DNA from: Candidatus Eiseniibacteriota bacterium
GTDB taxonomy: Bacteria > Eisenbacteria > RBG-16-71-46 > CAIMUX01
Length of the DNA stretch: 64,000 nt
Direction: 5' to 3'
Assembly: GCA_903844735.1 (NCBI GenBank)
Contig: CAIMUX010000127.1
Coordinates: 1 to 64,000 of the forward strand
The notes beneath the pieces are model-generated. The model saw only the letters and a list, made by a program, of their open reading frames with translations, did not search any database and had not been told where the DNA came from. The first letter of the stretch is position 1, and each line of letters opens with the position of its first letter. Positions 51,522 through 60,555 of this stretch are shown here, piece by piece. The position numbers and the translations under genes are program-made.

Positions 51522-52526
51522 ATGAAGAAGTCCGCAATTCTTCTCGCGCTCGTCGCGACGGTTCTCGCCGCGCCGCTTGCGCTGGCCGGTGACTTTCACC
51601 GGGGCACGAGTCTCGTCTGCTCCGACTGCCACGTCATGCACTACAGCCAGGCACACGGATACAACGCCGACGGCGGCGGCATCTACAACCCGGTCGGCAC
51701 GACCGGTCCCTACGAGCGTCTGCTCCGTAACGACGTCAACGACCTCTGTCTTGGCTGCCACGACGGTGCCAGCTTCGCCCCCGACGTCCTCGAAGGACAC
51801 GGCAACGGGTACGTCCGCTCCGCCGGCGCCCTGAACCGCGGCGGCGCGGCACCTTACTCTCATGCTTCCGGTCACACTCTCGATTCCATGGATCCGGCTC
51901 CCGGCGGCGCCGGGGTTCCCCCGACTGCGGGTCTCAACTGCACGAACTGCCACAGCGCGCACAGCAGCACCTCCTACAACAGTTTCCGGAACCTGCGGCG
52001 GGTCGGCACCGATCCCAACCGGATTGTCATCGATTACGCCGCCGGCACCAATGATCTGCTCACGGACGTCTACGAGGTCAACGGCGCCGGCACCGGCCTC
52101 GCCGCCCACTACGGCGTCGACAACGTCTGGTACAACGAGCCCGACCAGACCAAGTCCGACTACGCCGGCTTCTGCAAGAGCTGCCACGTCGATTTCCACG
52201 GCACCAGCACGGATGCCAACATGAACGTCGGCGGCGACTGGGTCCGCCACCCGAACGCCGACGCAAACTTCTCCGGCAGCAACCTCACGCAGTACAACGG
52301 CAAGACGAACAAGGCCAAGATCATGAGCAACTCGCTCGACAAGACGGTGGCCCCGGCCGACGCGACCCCGTCCTGCTTTAGCTGCCACAAGTCCCACGGC
52401 AACCAGAACGCGTTCGGCCTGGTCTACCTGACCGGCACCGGCACGGTCACCGAGCAGGGCGATGACGTCAATGCCAACCAGCGTGCGGTCTGCAAGCAGT
52501 GCCACACCCAGGGCGGCAATCCGTGA
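51522..52526 (+). CDS. Six-heme cytochrome, OmcS-like (putative nanowire subunit)
   Basis: A 334-residue exported cytochrome; MKKSAILLALVATVLAAPLA, ending LAG, is the signal. CxxCH hemes lie at residues 33, 76, 140, 218, 285 and 324. The setting of each motif follows Geobacter OmcS as I remember it: CSDCHVMHYS near the N-terminus, CLGCH, CTNCHSAH, FCKSCHVDFH followed about 20 residues later by VRHPNADANF, CFSCHKSHGNQNAFGL, and a final QRAVCKQCH close to the C-terminus. Six hemes and at least ten further His residues would allow bis-His ligation. OmcS subunits stack into micrometre-long conductive filaments outside the cell. ATG at 51522 has GGAGG eight bases upstream. Relationship to OmcS is a pattern match, not an alignment. 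Confidence 0.88.
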   Translation: MKKSAILLALVATVLAAPLALAGDFHRGTSLVCSDCHVMHYSQAHGYNADGGGIYNPVGTTGPYERLLRNDVNDLCLGCHDGASFAPDVLEGHGNGYVRSAGALNRGGAAPYSHASGHTLDSMDPAPGGAGVPPTAGLNCTNCHSAHSSTSYNSFRNLRRVGTDPNRIVIDYAAGTNDLLTDVYEVNGAGTGLAAHYGVDNVWYNEPDQTKSDYAGFCKSCHVDFHGTSTDANMNVGGDWVRHPNADANFSGSNLTQYNGKTNKAKIMSNSLDKTVAPADATPSCFSCHKSHGNQNAFGLVYLTGTGTVTEQGDDVNANQRAVCKQCHTQGGNP

Positions 52527-52574
52527 TCTAAGACCCTCCAGTCCGTCGACGAACTCGACGGACGCAGGCAAGAC

Positions 52575-52606
52575 ACCGGCCGGGGTCCACGCGGATCCCG
52601 GCCGGT
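52575..52606. terminator. Strong 10-bp hairpin after the six-heme gene
   Basis: ACCGGCCGGG (52575-52584) and CCCGGCCGGT (52597-52606) form a perfect stem with a 12-base loop, 48 bases past the stop. With no T-run it may be a processing or partial-termination signal that raises six-heme transcript over the genes downstream. Confidence 0.55.
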
Positions 52607-52726
52607 CCTCACCGGGGCCGGCCGGGTGTAGACTGCCTCGGATTCAGGATCCCCGATCGAAGATCAGGCTGCGACGGCGAACGCCCGCACCGGAGCCTGG
52701 AGACCGCCCCGACGGAGGAGGTTGCC

Positions 52727-53827
52727 ATGTCCTGGTGGATTCTCTTCTTCCTTGCTCTCGTCACGGAGAAGAGCGGCGGTGCCGCCAACCCGCACTTCGA
52801 CCCCGCCTCGGGCGTGAATCGAGTACCCACCGTCCCGCCTACCATCGGCGACTGCTCGCAGTGTCACCGCCTCCATGGCGATGAGGGTGAAGTCCCTTCG
52901 GCGAAGACTCTCTTCACCATCGACGACAACATGCTTTGCTACACAGCCGGGGGGCCGAGTGGATGCCACGGTGCACTCCCGGCCGGCTACCCCGCGACGG
53001 AGGAAGACCGGATGCCCGCCGCCTCGGACGCTCCCGGTTATTTCGAGGTCAACGCCGGCGGGCAACGAGTAGCGGGCGTCCTCGTGCGGCGCCGCTGGCC
53101 GGGCAGCACCGTCTACGAGGATGCCCGCGCCTTCGGGGCCGGCCACTCCTATTCGCCGCACCGCAACGACGTCGACATGCCGCGTACGGACGAACTCGGT
53201 CACGGGCTTTGCCTCAACTGCCACGATCCGCACGAAGGGCGGTCCCAATTTGATCTCACCAGCCGGGTGTACCAGGCCTACGGCGGTCCTTGGGCGCGCA
53301 CCGCTGCCGCCCGACTCGCCCTCTGCCTCGGCTGTCACTCTACCCAGGGCCCCTTTGGCATGGACGAGGAAAACCAGCGAATCGCGGACTTCTACAATCG
53401 CGGCGTGAATCCGGACGGAACCGCCGGACACGCCATCCGGAAGAACCCACGGGTCGCCATCTCGTGGCCGTCGCACGTCCGGGCCGGCGACTTTCTTCCT
53501 TGCTACGATTGCCACAACCCACACGGATCGCGCGGACATGATGGCACCGGCGCCAACGGCTTCTGTCTGAGCGACCAACGCCCCGGATGGACGGGGCTCA
53601 CCCATACCCGCACCGATCCAGCACAAAGTCGCCGTTTTTGCCTCGGCTGCCACATCCCCTCCGACGGTGTGGCGGGATCGCAGCAGGTCGAGGGCATCGT
53701 GATGAACACCCTTTCCAACAAGGGCGAGCATGCATCGTCGTCTTTGGAGGGCTGCTTCGACTGCCACGGCAACGACTACGCCAGCCCAACCTCTTTCAAC
53801 GTCCACCATCCGGCGAGAAACGACTGA
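52727..53827 (+). CDS. Multiheme cytochrome with six CxxCH and one CX8CH motif
   Basis: A 366-residue protein with a short N-terminal hydrophobic segment (MSWWILFFLALVT). Hemes: CSQCH at 43, CLNCH, CLGCH, CYDCH, CLGCH and CFDCH, in the pattern NCHDPHEGRSQFDL and CHNPHGSRG common to the doubled-CXXCH family. At residues 71-81, CYTAGGPSGCH has eight residues between the cysteines; it sits where related proteins have a normal CxxCH, so it may be a non-canonical heme site or a lost one. ATG at 52727 has GGAGGAGG seven bases upstream. The next gene starts 1 base after its stop. Probably the periplasmic or surface partner of the six-heme protein. Confidence 0.88.
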   Translation: MSWWILFFLALVTEKSGGAANPHFDPASGVNRVPTVPPTIGDCSQCHRLHGDEGEVPSAKTLFTIDDNMLCYTAGGPSGCHGALPAGYPATEEDRMPAASDAPGYFEVNAGGQRVAGVLVRRRWPGSTVYEDARAFGAGHSYSPHRNDVDMPRTDELGHGLCLNCHDPHEGRSQFDLTSRVYQAYGGPWARTAAARLALCLGCHSTQGPFGMDEENQRIADFYNRGVNPDGTAGHAIRKNPRVAISWPSHVRAGDFLPCYDCHNPHGSRGHDGTGANGFCLSDQRPGWTGLTHTRTDPAQSRRFCLGCHIPSDGVAGSQQVEGIVMNTLSNKGEHASSSLEGCFDCHGNDYASPTSFNVHHPARND

Positions 53828-53828
53828 G

Positions 53829-55535
53829 ATGATCCGGTGGCCGCGGAACTACAGGGCCGTTGCCGCGTCGGCCTGGCTTCGGGCCGGGCTGAACCTCATG
53901 ATCCGGGTGGCGTTCCTGGTCTCGGCGGTGAACTCGCTCGCGGCAGCCCAATGGGAAATGCGCCTGACCGCCAACTATCAGGACGCGCGCTACGCCGGCG
54001 TCGCGTTCCGTTCGTCCACGCAGGAAATCCTCGCCCGGCGGCGGTTCAGCCTGAATGATGAATCGAGCCTCGCGGTTTCGGCTCGGCTCTCTCACGACAA
54101 CGATTTCCGCGCCGACGACGACCTGTACCGAGGCTACGGTGATGCCGAATTCCGCAGCGCGCTCATCGACCTGTTCCTGCGCGTTCGTCCCGACCAGCGG
54201 CAGGCAGCCACGCTGCCGGCCACCTGGCGCCAGGAGGAGCGATCATGGGGTGGCACACTCCATCTCGACCGGGGTCCAGGAGTTACATACAACGAGGGGC
54301 GGTATCGACGGGTCCAGCGGTTTCCCGGCATCGTGAGAGGAGAGACGAGGAACCGGCGCCTCACGAGCTCCTGGAGCATCCTGGGCCTGGATCTCGACTA
54401 CGGTTACACTTGGGCGGAGAACAACCGCAAGGTGGACGACCCCACGGCCGGACCTATTCCGAACAACATCACCCTGGATCACGCGGGCGGTGTCTCCTTC
54501 GCCCGCACCGTCATGGGCGCCGTCCAGGTCGGTGCCGGCTACCGCCGGGCCGATACGCAACGGAAGCGCCGCTTCCCGGCGGACAGTGTGGGAACGCCTC
54601 GAAGCACGTTGAGCACTCATATCATCGGCAATCAGGCCGACCTCCGCCTGAGTGCGCAACCGTGGAAACCGGTGCAATTCAGCGCCGTCAGCGGCTGGGC
54701 GGAGACAACGACCCACGGAGGAGGCGCCGCGACGCGCCTGGACCGAAACTTCGATGTCAGCGTCGGCGCGACGTGCCGCCCGTGGCGCGGGCTCGGCATC
54801 GACATGCAGCGGGCTTTCCAGGAACAACACACCGGCACCTTCGCCACCCGCGGCGACTATCTGCGGGCTCGGCTCGGGGCGTCGGGCAACATCAGCCCCG
54901 ACGTACGGCTATCCGGAGATTTCAGCCACAGCGAAGCCGTGGGCCGTAGCGACGAGGCGGGCGCCTCCGATCAGGTTACCGTCGGGATGAGCGGTCGGCT
55001 TCGCGCCGGTGCCGAGATGTCCATCTCGGCAGCCGGCTCACGTCTCGTGGGCGTTTCGGCCGACATGCGCTACCAGGTGACCGAAACGGCGGAGTTGCGG
55101 CTCCAACCGATCAAAGCCCTTCGGTGCAACCTGGCGATGCAGGGGTTCGCATTGGGGTCCACACCCGACCCGGGTTCGCCCGATCGGGTGCAGTATCGAG
55201 CCGAGATCCTGGCGGCGGGCGAGGAGGGTGGCGCCGTTTCCATTACCTACAACTCCCGCACGGTGCGCGGGGGTTCATCGGGAGAAAAGTACTCCATCTC
55301 CGGATCCGCGAGCGTCCCTTGGAAAGGAAGCTCGTTCTCCTGGAACGGATCGTTCTCCCGGGCGGCGGATCGCGAGGCTGCGTCCGGGCGCGCGTGGGGG
55401 TACGCTTCGGCTATCTCGGCACGATTGCGTCTCTCACGGCAGGCTGACGTCAATCTGTCCCGGAGTCTTAGTCTTCCGGCGATCGGGGATGGGAATTCCA
55501 CGTGGATCGCCTCGGTCCAGCAGACGATCCGTTGA
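53829..55535 (+). CDS. Outer-membrane beta-barrel (putative porin of the electron conduit)
   Basis: A 568-residue exported protein. The N-terminus is basic then hydrophobic (AGLNLMIRVAFLVSAVNSLA, cleavage after AAA), followed by alternating amphipathic strands: WEMRLTANYQDARYAGVAFR, SSLAVSARLSHDN, LDLDYGYTWAENN, and a terminal ISARLRLSRQADVNLSRS, with aromatic-ended strands throughout and a C-terminal IR. The barrel could hold more than 20 strands. In porin-cytochrome conduits (MtrB/PioB type) such a protein carries multiheme cytochrome through the outer membrane. No N-terminal CxxC as in MtrB is seen. The start ATG at 53829 is one base from the upstream stop (TGAGATG), which decides it. Confidence 0.8.
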   Translation: MIRWPRNYRAVAASAWLRAGLNLMIRVAFLVSAVNSLAAAQWEMRLTANYQDARYAGVAFRSSTQEILARRRFSLNDESSLAVSARLSHDNDFRADDDLYRGYGDAEFRSALIDLFLRVRPDQRQAATLPATWRQEERSWGGTLHLDRGPGVTYNEGRYRRVQRFPGIVRGETRNRRLTSSWSILGLDLDYGYTWAENNRKVDDPTAGPIPNNITLDHAGGVSFARTVMGAVQVGAGYRRADTQRKRRFPADSVGTPRSTLSTHIIGNQADLRLSAQPWKPVQFSAVSGWAETTTHGGGAATRLDRNFDVSVGATCRPWRGLGIDMQRAFQEQHTGTFATRGDYLRARLGASGNISPDVRLSGDFSHSEAVGRSDEAGASDQVTVGMSGRLRAGAEMSISAAGSRLVGVSADMRYQVTETAELRLQPIKALRCNLAMQGFALGSTPDPGSPDRVQYRAEILAAGEEGGAVSITYNSRTVRGGSSGEKYSISGSASVPWKGSSFSWNGSFSRAADREAASGRAWGYASAISARLRLSRQADVNLSRSLSLPAIGDGNSTWIASVQQTIR

Positions 55536-55579
55536 CTGGCGGATCGGGGCATGGCCTCAGCTTTGTCCAAGGAGGTCTC

Positions 55580-56176
55580 TTGAGCGCAGGCCGGCGCGAC
55601 ATGTGGCAAAGGACGAGAGGATGGGTTCTCCTCCTTCTGGCGGCAGGACTCGGCGCCGGATGCGCCGGAAACCAGACGTTTGTGCATCCCGATGCCGACA
55701 TGGGGTTCTATGAGAAGGTGGGCGTACTCCCGTTCGCCACGCTGGGTGTCGACCGCCTGGCCGGGGACAAGGTGTCGTCCTCATTCACCACGCACCTCCT
55801 CGTCGCCCGCCGGATGCAGGTGGCCGAGCCGGGACAATTTCTCGCCGGCTACCTCAAACAGATGGGCGAAAACACAGCTCCTCCCATTGGGCTCTCCCGG
55901 GAAAAGCTGACCGCCATCGGCCAGGAGACCGGCGTGCAGGGTGTGTTCGAAGGAACGGTCCGGGACTTCGACTTCACGCGGGGAGCCGCCCCTCGCCCGC
56001 TCATTTCGGTCGAAGTCCGGCTCGTCGATGTCGCCACCGGCGATATCGTCTGGTCAACCAGCGTGACCAAGGTGGGCAAAGCGATGGTCCCGATCCTGGG
56101 CGTAGGCGGCGTGCGCACCCTGGCCGAGCTCACCGAGGAGATCGCCGCGGAGTTGGTCGGGAGGCTCCCGGGATGA
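55580..56176 (+). CDS. Lipoprotein with CsgG/TolB-N-like fold (198 aa)
   Basis: Begins at TTG 55580 (AAGGAGG four bases upstream), giving LSAGRRDMWQRTRGWVLLLL then AAGLGAGC with a lipobox Cys; ATG 55601 lacks a ribosome site. The body KVGVLPFATLGVDRLAGDKV, LTAIGQETGVQGVFEGTVRD and VEVRLVDVATGDIVWS follows the fold of CsgG- or TolB-N-like periplasmic proteins. It likely sits in the outer membrane, inner leaflet. It overlaps the next gene by ATGA. Paralogous in design to the lipoprotein that follows. Confidence 0.8.
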   Translation: MSAGRRDMWQRTRGWVLLLLAAGLGAGCAGNQTFVHPDADMGFYEKVGVLPFATLGVDRLAGDKVSSSFTTHLLVARRMQVAEPGQFLAGYLKQMGENTAPPIGLSREKLTAIGQETGVQGVFEGTVRDFDFTRGAAPRPLISVEVRLVDVATGDIVWSTSVTKVGKAMVPILGVGGVRTLAELTEEIAAELVGRLPG

Positions 56177-56826
56177 GCACGCCGTCGCACCGGACCCGAC
56201 ACTCTCCTGCGGGGCTGCCTGCGGTCGCGGCGAGGGCCATGCTCCTTCTCCTCTGTGGCTGCGCCGCGGGGCCAAGAACATTCCGCGGACCCGGTCCGGG
56301 GGTCCCGGTGGGTTCGGTCGTCGCCGTGGTGCCGCTCGTCAATCTGACCGACAATGAGACCGCCCCCCGCCTCATCACCGAGAAATTGCTTCTGGAGCTC
56401 GGTCGCCTTCATCACTTTCAGGTCCAGGATCCCGGCATAGTTCTCGGCTACCTCCGTGAGCTCCGGATCCTCGTCCCCGACCGCATGTCCCGCGAACAGA
56501 TGGCTGAACTGGGGTCGCGTTCGGGAGCGCAGTACTTCCTGGTGGGAACCATCGCCGACTGCCGGTCCGGCGAGAACACCCCGGCGGGGGTGCCAGTGGC
56601 GGCGGTCAGCCTGCGTCTCGTTCACGCCGCCAGCGGAACCGTGGCGTGGGCCGGCTCGCTGGCGCGAACCGGCACCGACCGCGAGACTTTCTTCGGTCTC
56701 GGCAAGGTCCGGACCCTGGACCGCCTGAGCGCAGACATCGCCCGGGACCTGGTGCGGGGCATCCGCGGAATCGACCGGATCGGCCCACCCCTCGCAGCTT
56801 CGGCGAGGAGGAAGGAGCAACCGTGA
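56173..56826 (+). CDS. Second CsgG/TolB-N-like lipoprotein (217 aa)
   Basis: MSTPSHRTRHSPAGLPAVAA leads to RAMLLLLCGC, a lipobox with Cys30. VAVVPLVNLTDNETAPRLI, EQMAELGSRSGAQYFLVGTI and VSLRLVHAASGTVAWAG repeat the order of motifs in the previous lipoprotein, so the two are diverged paralogues. CsgG-like proteins form outer-membrane secretion pores or assist export of extracellular fibres, which would suit a filament-forming cytochrome. ATG at 56173 overlaps the upstream stop; the stop overlaps the next GTG. Confidence 0.78.
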   Translation: MSTPSHRTRHSPAGLPAVAARAMLLLLCGCAAGPRTFRGPGPGVPVGSVVAVVPLVNLTDNETAPRLITEKLLLELGRLHHFQVQDPGIVLGYLRELRILVPDRMSREQMAELGSRSGAQYFLVGTIADCRSGENTPAGVPVAAVSLRLVHAASGTVAWAGSLARTGTDRETFFGLGKVRTLDRLSADIARDLVRGIRGIDRIGPPLAASARRKEQP

Positions 56827-57368
56827 GTCCCCCGGATCCGCGGCTCCCCATTCTGCGTTTGCGGTCCCGCTTCGGGGCACCCGCCCAGGTATCGCGGCTG
56901 AGCCGTCTGGCGGGCGTCCTAGTCACTGGCGTTCTGGTCACCGGCCTACTGCTCGGCGGCTGCGCAGCGCCGTACCAGACGGTCGACCTGCGCATCACCC
57001 ACCGGATGTACCCGCAGTTCAAGGAGCAACACACTGCCGCACCGGGAGAGCGGTTCCAGGTCGGCGACACCGACTACAGCGCACGGACCGCCGGATTCCT
57101 GCCCGACTTCTTGATGGACGAGAAGACGGGGAAGGTCTCCTCGCGAGGCAAGCAACCGCGCAATCCGGCCTTCCAGATCGAGGTGTTCCAGGCGGACACC
57201 TTGGTGGAGCGGTCCTGGGCATTCCTGAAGGGCAGTCCCCCGCATTTTGGCCGTCGTTCGTTGCTCAACTTCGAGGTTGAACGGATCGTTTGGAAGCCGG
57301 GGCGGGGCCCCATCGACAGCACGTCCACGCCTGACGCCCGGGGTCACGAATCCCAGAGCACGCCGTGA
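56823..57368 (+). CDS. Lipoprotein with DUF2155-like domain (181 aa)
   Basis: The GTG start at 56823 overlaps the upstream stop (GTGA). After a basic N-terminus, LAGVLVTGVLVTGLLLGGC is the lipoprotein signal. The body contains FQVGDTDYSARTAGFLPDF, MDEKTGKVSSRGKQPRNPAF and WAFLKGSPPHF, a set I associate with small proteins found beside multiheme cytochrome genes and with DUF2155. These are probably periplasmic, on the outer membrane. Role in cytochrome assembly or anchoring is likely from context. Confidence 0.75.
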   Translation: MSPPDPRLPILRLRSRFGAPAQVSRLSRLAGVLVTGVLVTGLLLGGCAAPYQTVDLRITHRMYPQFKEQHTAAPGERFQVGDTDYSARTAGFLPDFLMDEKTGKVSSRGKQPRNPAFQIEVFQADTLVERSWAFLKGSPPHFGRRSLLNFEVERIVWKPGRGPIDSTSTPDARGHESQSTP

Positions 57369-57414
57369 ATCGGAATCGGGTCGCAAACGCGGGCAGTCGC
57401 GGGAGGGCGAAGTC

Positions 57415-60400
57415 GTGAAGGATGTACGGGTCGCGGTGGGGATTCTTGTGCTGGGGCTGACCTGCTGGCTGGCCGGGACCGGGGTGACCGCGAAGAAGGA
57501 CTCGAGTCGCGATTGCGCCGAATGCCACAAGGAAGCGTTGGAGAAGTTCCGAGCCGGCCAGGTCCATGCCCCCGTGGCGCAGGGCGACTGCAAGGCCTGC
57601 CACAAGAGCCACGGGTTCTCCCAGAAGCTGGTGCTCGTGGCCGGACCACCTCAGGTCTGCACCGGATGCCACCCCGGCGAGGGGGCCGAGGGAGCCAAAC
57701 GCTCGGGCCACCCGATCCCCCCGCGTGGTGACTGCCTCGTCTGCCACCAGCCGCACAACGCCCCGGAACATGCCCTCATTCGCCGCTACGACGCCGAGAC
57801 GTCGTGCATCGCGTGTCATACGCCGATCAAGGAGGCCATCACTTCGGGCGGGCACCAACCCGCCGCCGAGGGGAAGTGCGACGCCTGTCATCAGGTCCAT
57901 GGCAACCAGAGGGCCGGTCTGCTGGTGAACGATCCCCTGCCGCTCTGCCTCTCCTGTCACGGTGGCACGATCGAGGCGGTCGCCGGAAAGCACGCCGGCG
58001 AAGGCTGGAAGAGCCGTGCCTGCCTCGACTGTCACGATCCGCACGGTGCCACGGACAAGGGTCTGCTCGTCGCGGGTGGCCACGCACCCTATCTGCAAGG
58101 CCGGTGCGACGCCTGCCACGCAGGAACCTCGGGCGGGGATCTCAAGGCGGCCGAACCGGATCTCTGCACAGCTTGCCACGCCGGCAAGATCGGCCTAGCC
58201 GATCGAGCCCACCCGCATGACCCCGCCTCGGGTGGCACCTGCACCACCTGCCACGCCCCGCACGCCGGCAAGGGAAAAGGAATCCTCAAAGAGGAGCCGC
58301 TCAAGCTCTGCGGAGAGTGTCACGGCGACATCGCCACCATGGCCGCGTCAGACTCCCTCGCGTCGGTCCACGCGCCGTTCGGCAATCAAGAGTGCTCATC
58401 CTGCCACGATGCCCACGGATCCGACCTCGCCGGACTTCTGCGCAAGGAGTCCGGGCCCCCGTGCGCCCAGTGTCACGCAGCCGTCGACTCGCTCATCACC
58501 GGTGCCAAAGTCCCGCACCCGGCCATGGCCTCGATGACCTGCGTTGAGTGCCACACCCCGCACGCATCCAAGGAGCCCAAACTCCTGCGGGAGGCCGAGA
58601 CCGTGACCTGTGCGAAGTGCCACGACGAGCCACAGCCACAACTCGGGGACAAGTTCGTCCACACCCCCTTCGGCAACGGTGACTGCGGTGCCTGCCACGG
58701 TGTCCATGGGAGCGAAAACACCAAGCTGCTCAAAGCCGAGGGGCGCACGCTCTGCCTCGGCTGTCACACCCGGACGGCCCTCGACGAGAAGGCGCCGATC
58801 GTGCATGCCGGCTTTGTCGACGCCGACTGCCTCACGTGCCACGAAGCCCACCACGGCAAGGAGGAGGCAGGGATCAAGGGAACCCCGGCAGAGGTCTGCG
58901 GCTCCTGCCACTCCGACGTCGTTTCGAAGGCGGCGGTGGAGGCCGCGTTTCACCAGCCGGTCAAGGACGCACAGTGCACCGCCTGTCACAAGGGGCATGC
59001 CGGCAAGGAAAAGGGCCTCCTGATCAGCGGCTCTCGAGCAACCTGCCTCACCTGCCATCAAGCGGTCGGCAAGGAAATGGACCGGAGCGTGGGCCATGCC
59101 CCGGTGCGCGACGGCACCTGCACCGACTGCCACGCCCCCCACGGCTCAAGCGCCCCCGGCATGCTGATCAAGCCGGCCGCCGAATTATGCGGTGGCTGTC
59201 ACGACACCGCGGATCCGAAGGCCTTGGAAAAGCACCACGGCGCCGACATGGCGGGGCTCAACTGTGCGGGCTGCCACCAGCCGCACGGTTCCGAGGGGAA
59301 GGGGCTGATCGCCCGCCAACAACATGCCCCCTTTGCCGCCGGCGAGTGCACCGCCTGCCACGGCGACGGAGTCCCCGGACCACTCACCGGCTCCCAGACT
59401 GCCATATGCGCCAACTGCCACGCCGACCCGACCGCCCCGTCTGAGCCGGGCGAGACGCTGCATCGGCCTGTAGCCGACGGTGCATGCACCGAGTGCCATA
59501 ATCCGCACGCCTCCGAGGCGGATTCACTGCTGGTGGCGCCGCCCAAGCTTCTCTGTCAGAAGTGCCATGCCGACCTTTTCGCGGAGGCGCCGGTTCAGCA
59601 TTCCCCCTTCGCGCAGGGGAACTGCTCCGGTTGCCACGCGGTGCACCGCTCGAAACAGCCAGGCCTGCTCACCGCGCCGGCAACCGAATTGTGCGGCACC
59701 TGCCACACAGCCCTGGCTGATCGGATCAAAGCCGGCAAGCCCCACGGCCCGGTCGCGCAGAACCGATGCGAGGCATGCCACCAGCCACATCAGGGAACCG
59801 AACGGGGGCTCCTCAAGAAACCGCTCAGTGAGCTCTGCGCAACCTGTCACCCGATTAACACCGCGCTGCGCGGCAAACACCGCAACTATGCGCTCGACCG
59901 CGGAGCCTGTACCGGGTGCCACGATCCGCATGTCGTCATGGAACCGGGGATGCTGCTCCCGAACAAACACGCCCCGTACGCCCAGGGGAACTGCGTCGCT
60001 TGCCACGGAAGCGACGGACGGGTCACCGATCTCGGGGAAAAGGCGTGCCTGGGCTGCCACGGTCCCACAAAGGACGAGCTGGGGCGGCCGTTCAATCACA
60101 CCGCAACCCGTGGGGGGCAGGGACCGACGAAGGCCCAAGGGAAGGCCCAGGCAAAGGCCTGTCTCTCCTGCCACTCACCTCACGCCGGAACCGAACCGTC
60201 GCTCCTGGCACGGCCGGGGCAGCAGGCAACCTGCACCGCCTGCCACGATGGAGCGACGTTTCGCGGCAAGTCGAGCCATCTCGATAAGACCCCGGACTGT
60301 ACAACCTGCCATGAGCCCCACGGGGCGGAGCAGCCGAACATGCTCCGTGCGAAGGCGAATGAACTCTGCGGCGGCTGCCACCAGTTCGAGCCGAAGCAAC

Positions 60401-60555
60401 ATCATCCCGTCGGCGATCAATACAAGGACCCGCGGACCGGCGGCCCGCTGACCTGCTTGTCTTGTCACGATCCGCATGCTTCGGCCTTCGAGAAGCAATT
60501 GAAGGCCGACCAGCGGAGGGATCTGTGCATCGAGTGTCACTCGGCAGGGCACTGA
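57415..60555 (+). CDS. Giant c-type cytochrome with about 42 CxxCH motifs
   Basis: A 1046-residue exported cytochrome from GTG 57415 (GGGAGGG upstream). Signal: MKDVRVAVGILVLGLTCWLA. By eye I count 42 CxxCH motifs, from CAECH near residue 34 to CIECH five residues from the end, one per 25 residues on average. They recur in pairs of the form (H-A/S-P-F/V)...C-x-x-C-H-x-(P/A/V)-H-(G/A), LL or GLL, then LC-x-x-CH, a doubled-CXXCH repeat of 45-50 residues. The HAPF and HxPV histidines are probable distal ligands. Such a protein could span tens of nanometres as a wire between periplasm and outer surface. Its last 31 bases overlap the sensor-kinase gene. Confidence 0.93.
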   Translation: MKDVRVAVGILVLGLTCWLAGTGVTAKKDSSRDCAECHKEALEKFRAGQVHAPVAQGDCKACHKSHGFSQKLVLVAGPPQVCTGCHPGEGAEGAKRSGHPIPPRGDCLVCHQPHNAPEHALIRRYDAETSCIACHTPIKEAITSGGHQPAAEGKCDACHQVHGNQRAGLLVNDPLPLCLSCHGGTIEAVAGKHAGEGWKSRACLDCHDPHGATDKGLLVAGGHAPYLQGRCDACHAGTSGGDLKAAEPDLCTACHAGKIGLADRAHPHDPASGGTCTTCHAPHAGKGKGILKEEPLKLCGECHGDIATMAASDSLASVHAPFGNQECSSCHDAHGSDLAGLLRKESGPPCAQCHAAVDSLITGAKVPHPAMASMTCVECHTPHASKEPKLLREAETVTCAKCHDEPQPQLGDKFVHTPFGNGDCGACHGVHGSENTKLLKAEGRTLCLGCHTRTALDEKAPIVHAGFVDADCLTCHEAHHGKEEAGIKGTPAEVCGSCHSDVVSKAAVEAAFHQPVKDAQCTACHKGHAGKEKGLLISGSRATCLTCHQAVGKEMDRSVGHAPVRDGTCTDCHAPHGSSAPGMLIKPAAELCGGCHDTADPKALEKHHGADMAGLNCAGCHQPHGSEGKGLIARQQHAPFAAGECTACHGDGVPGPLTGSQTAICANCHADPTAPSEPGETLHRPVADGACTECHNPHASEADSLLVAPPKLLCQKCHADLFAEAPVQHSPFAQGNCSGCHAVHRSKQPGLLTAPATELCGTCHTALADRIKAGKPHGPVAQNRCEACHQPHQGTERGLLKKPLSELCATCHPINTALRGKHRNYALDRGACTGCHDPHVVMEPGMLLPNKHAPYAQGNCVACHGSDGRVTDLGEKACLGCHGPTKDELGRPFNHTATRGGQGPTKAQGKAQAKACLSCHSPHAGTEPSLLARPGQQATCTACHDGATFRGKSSHLDKTPDCTTCHEPHGAEQPNMLRAKANELCGGCHQFEPKQHHPVGDQYKDPRTGGPLTCLSCHDPHASAFEKQLKADQRRDLCIECHSAGH

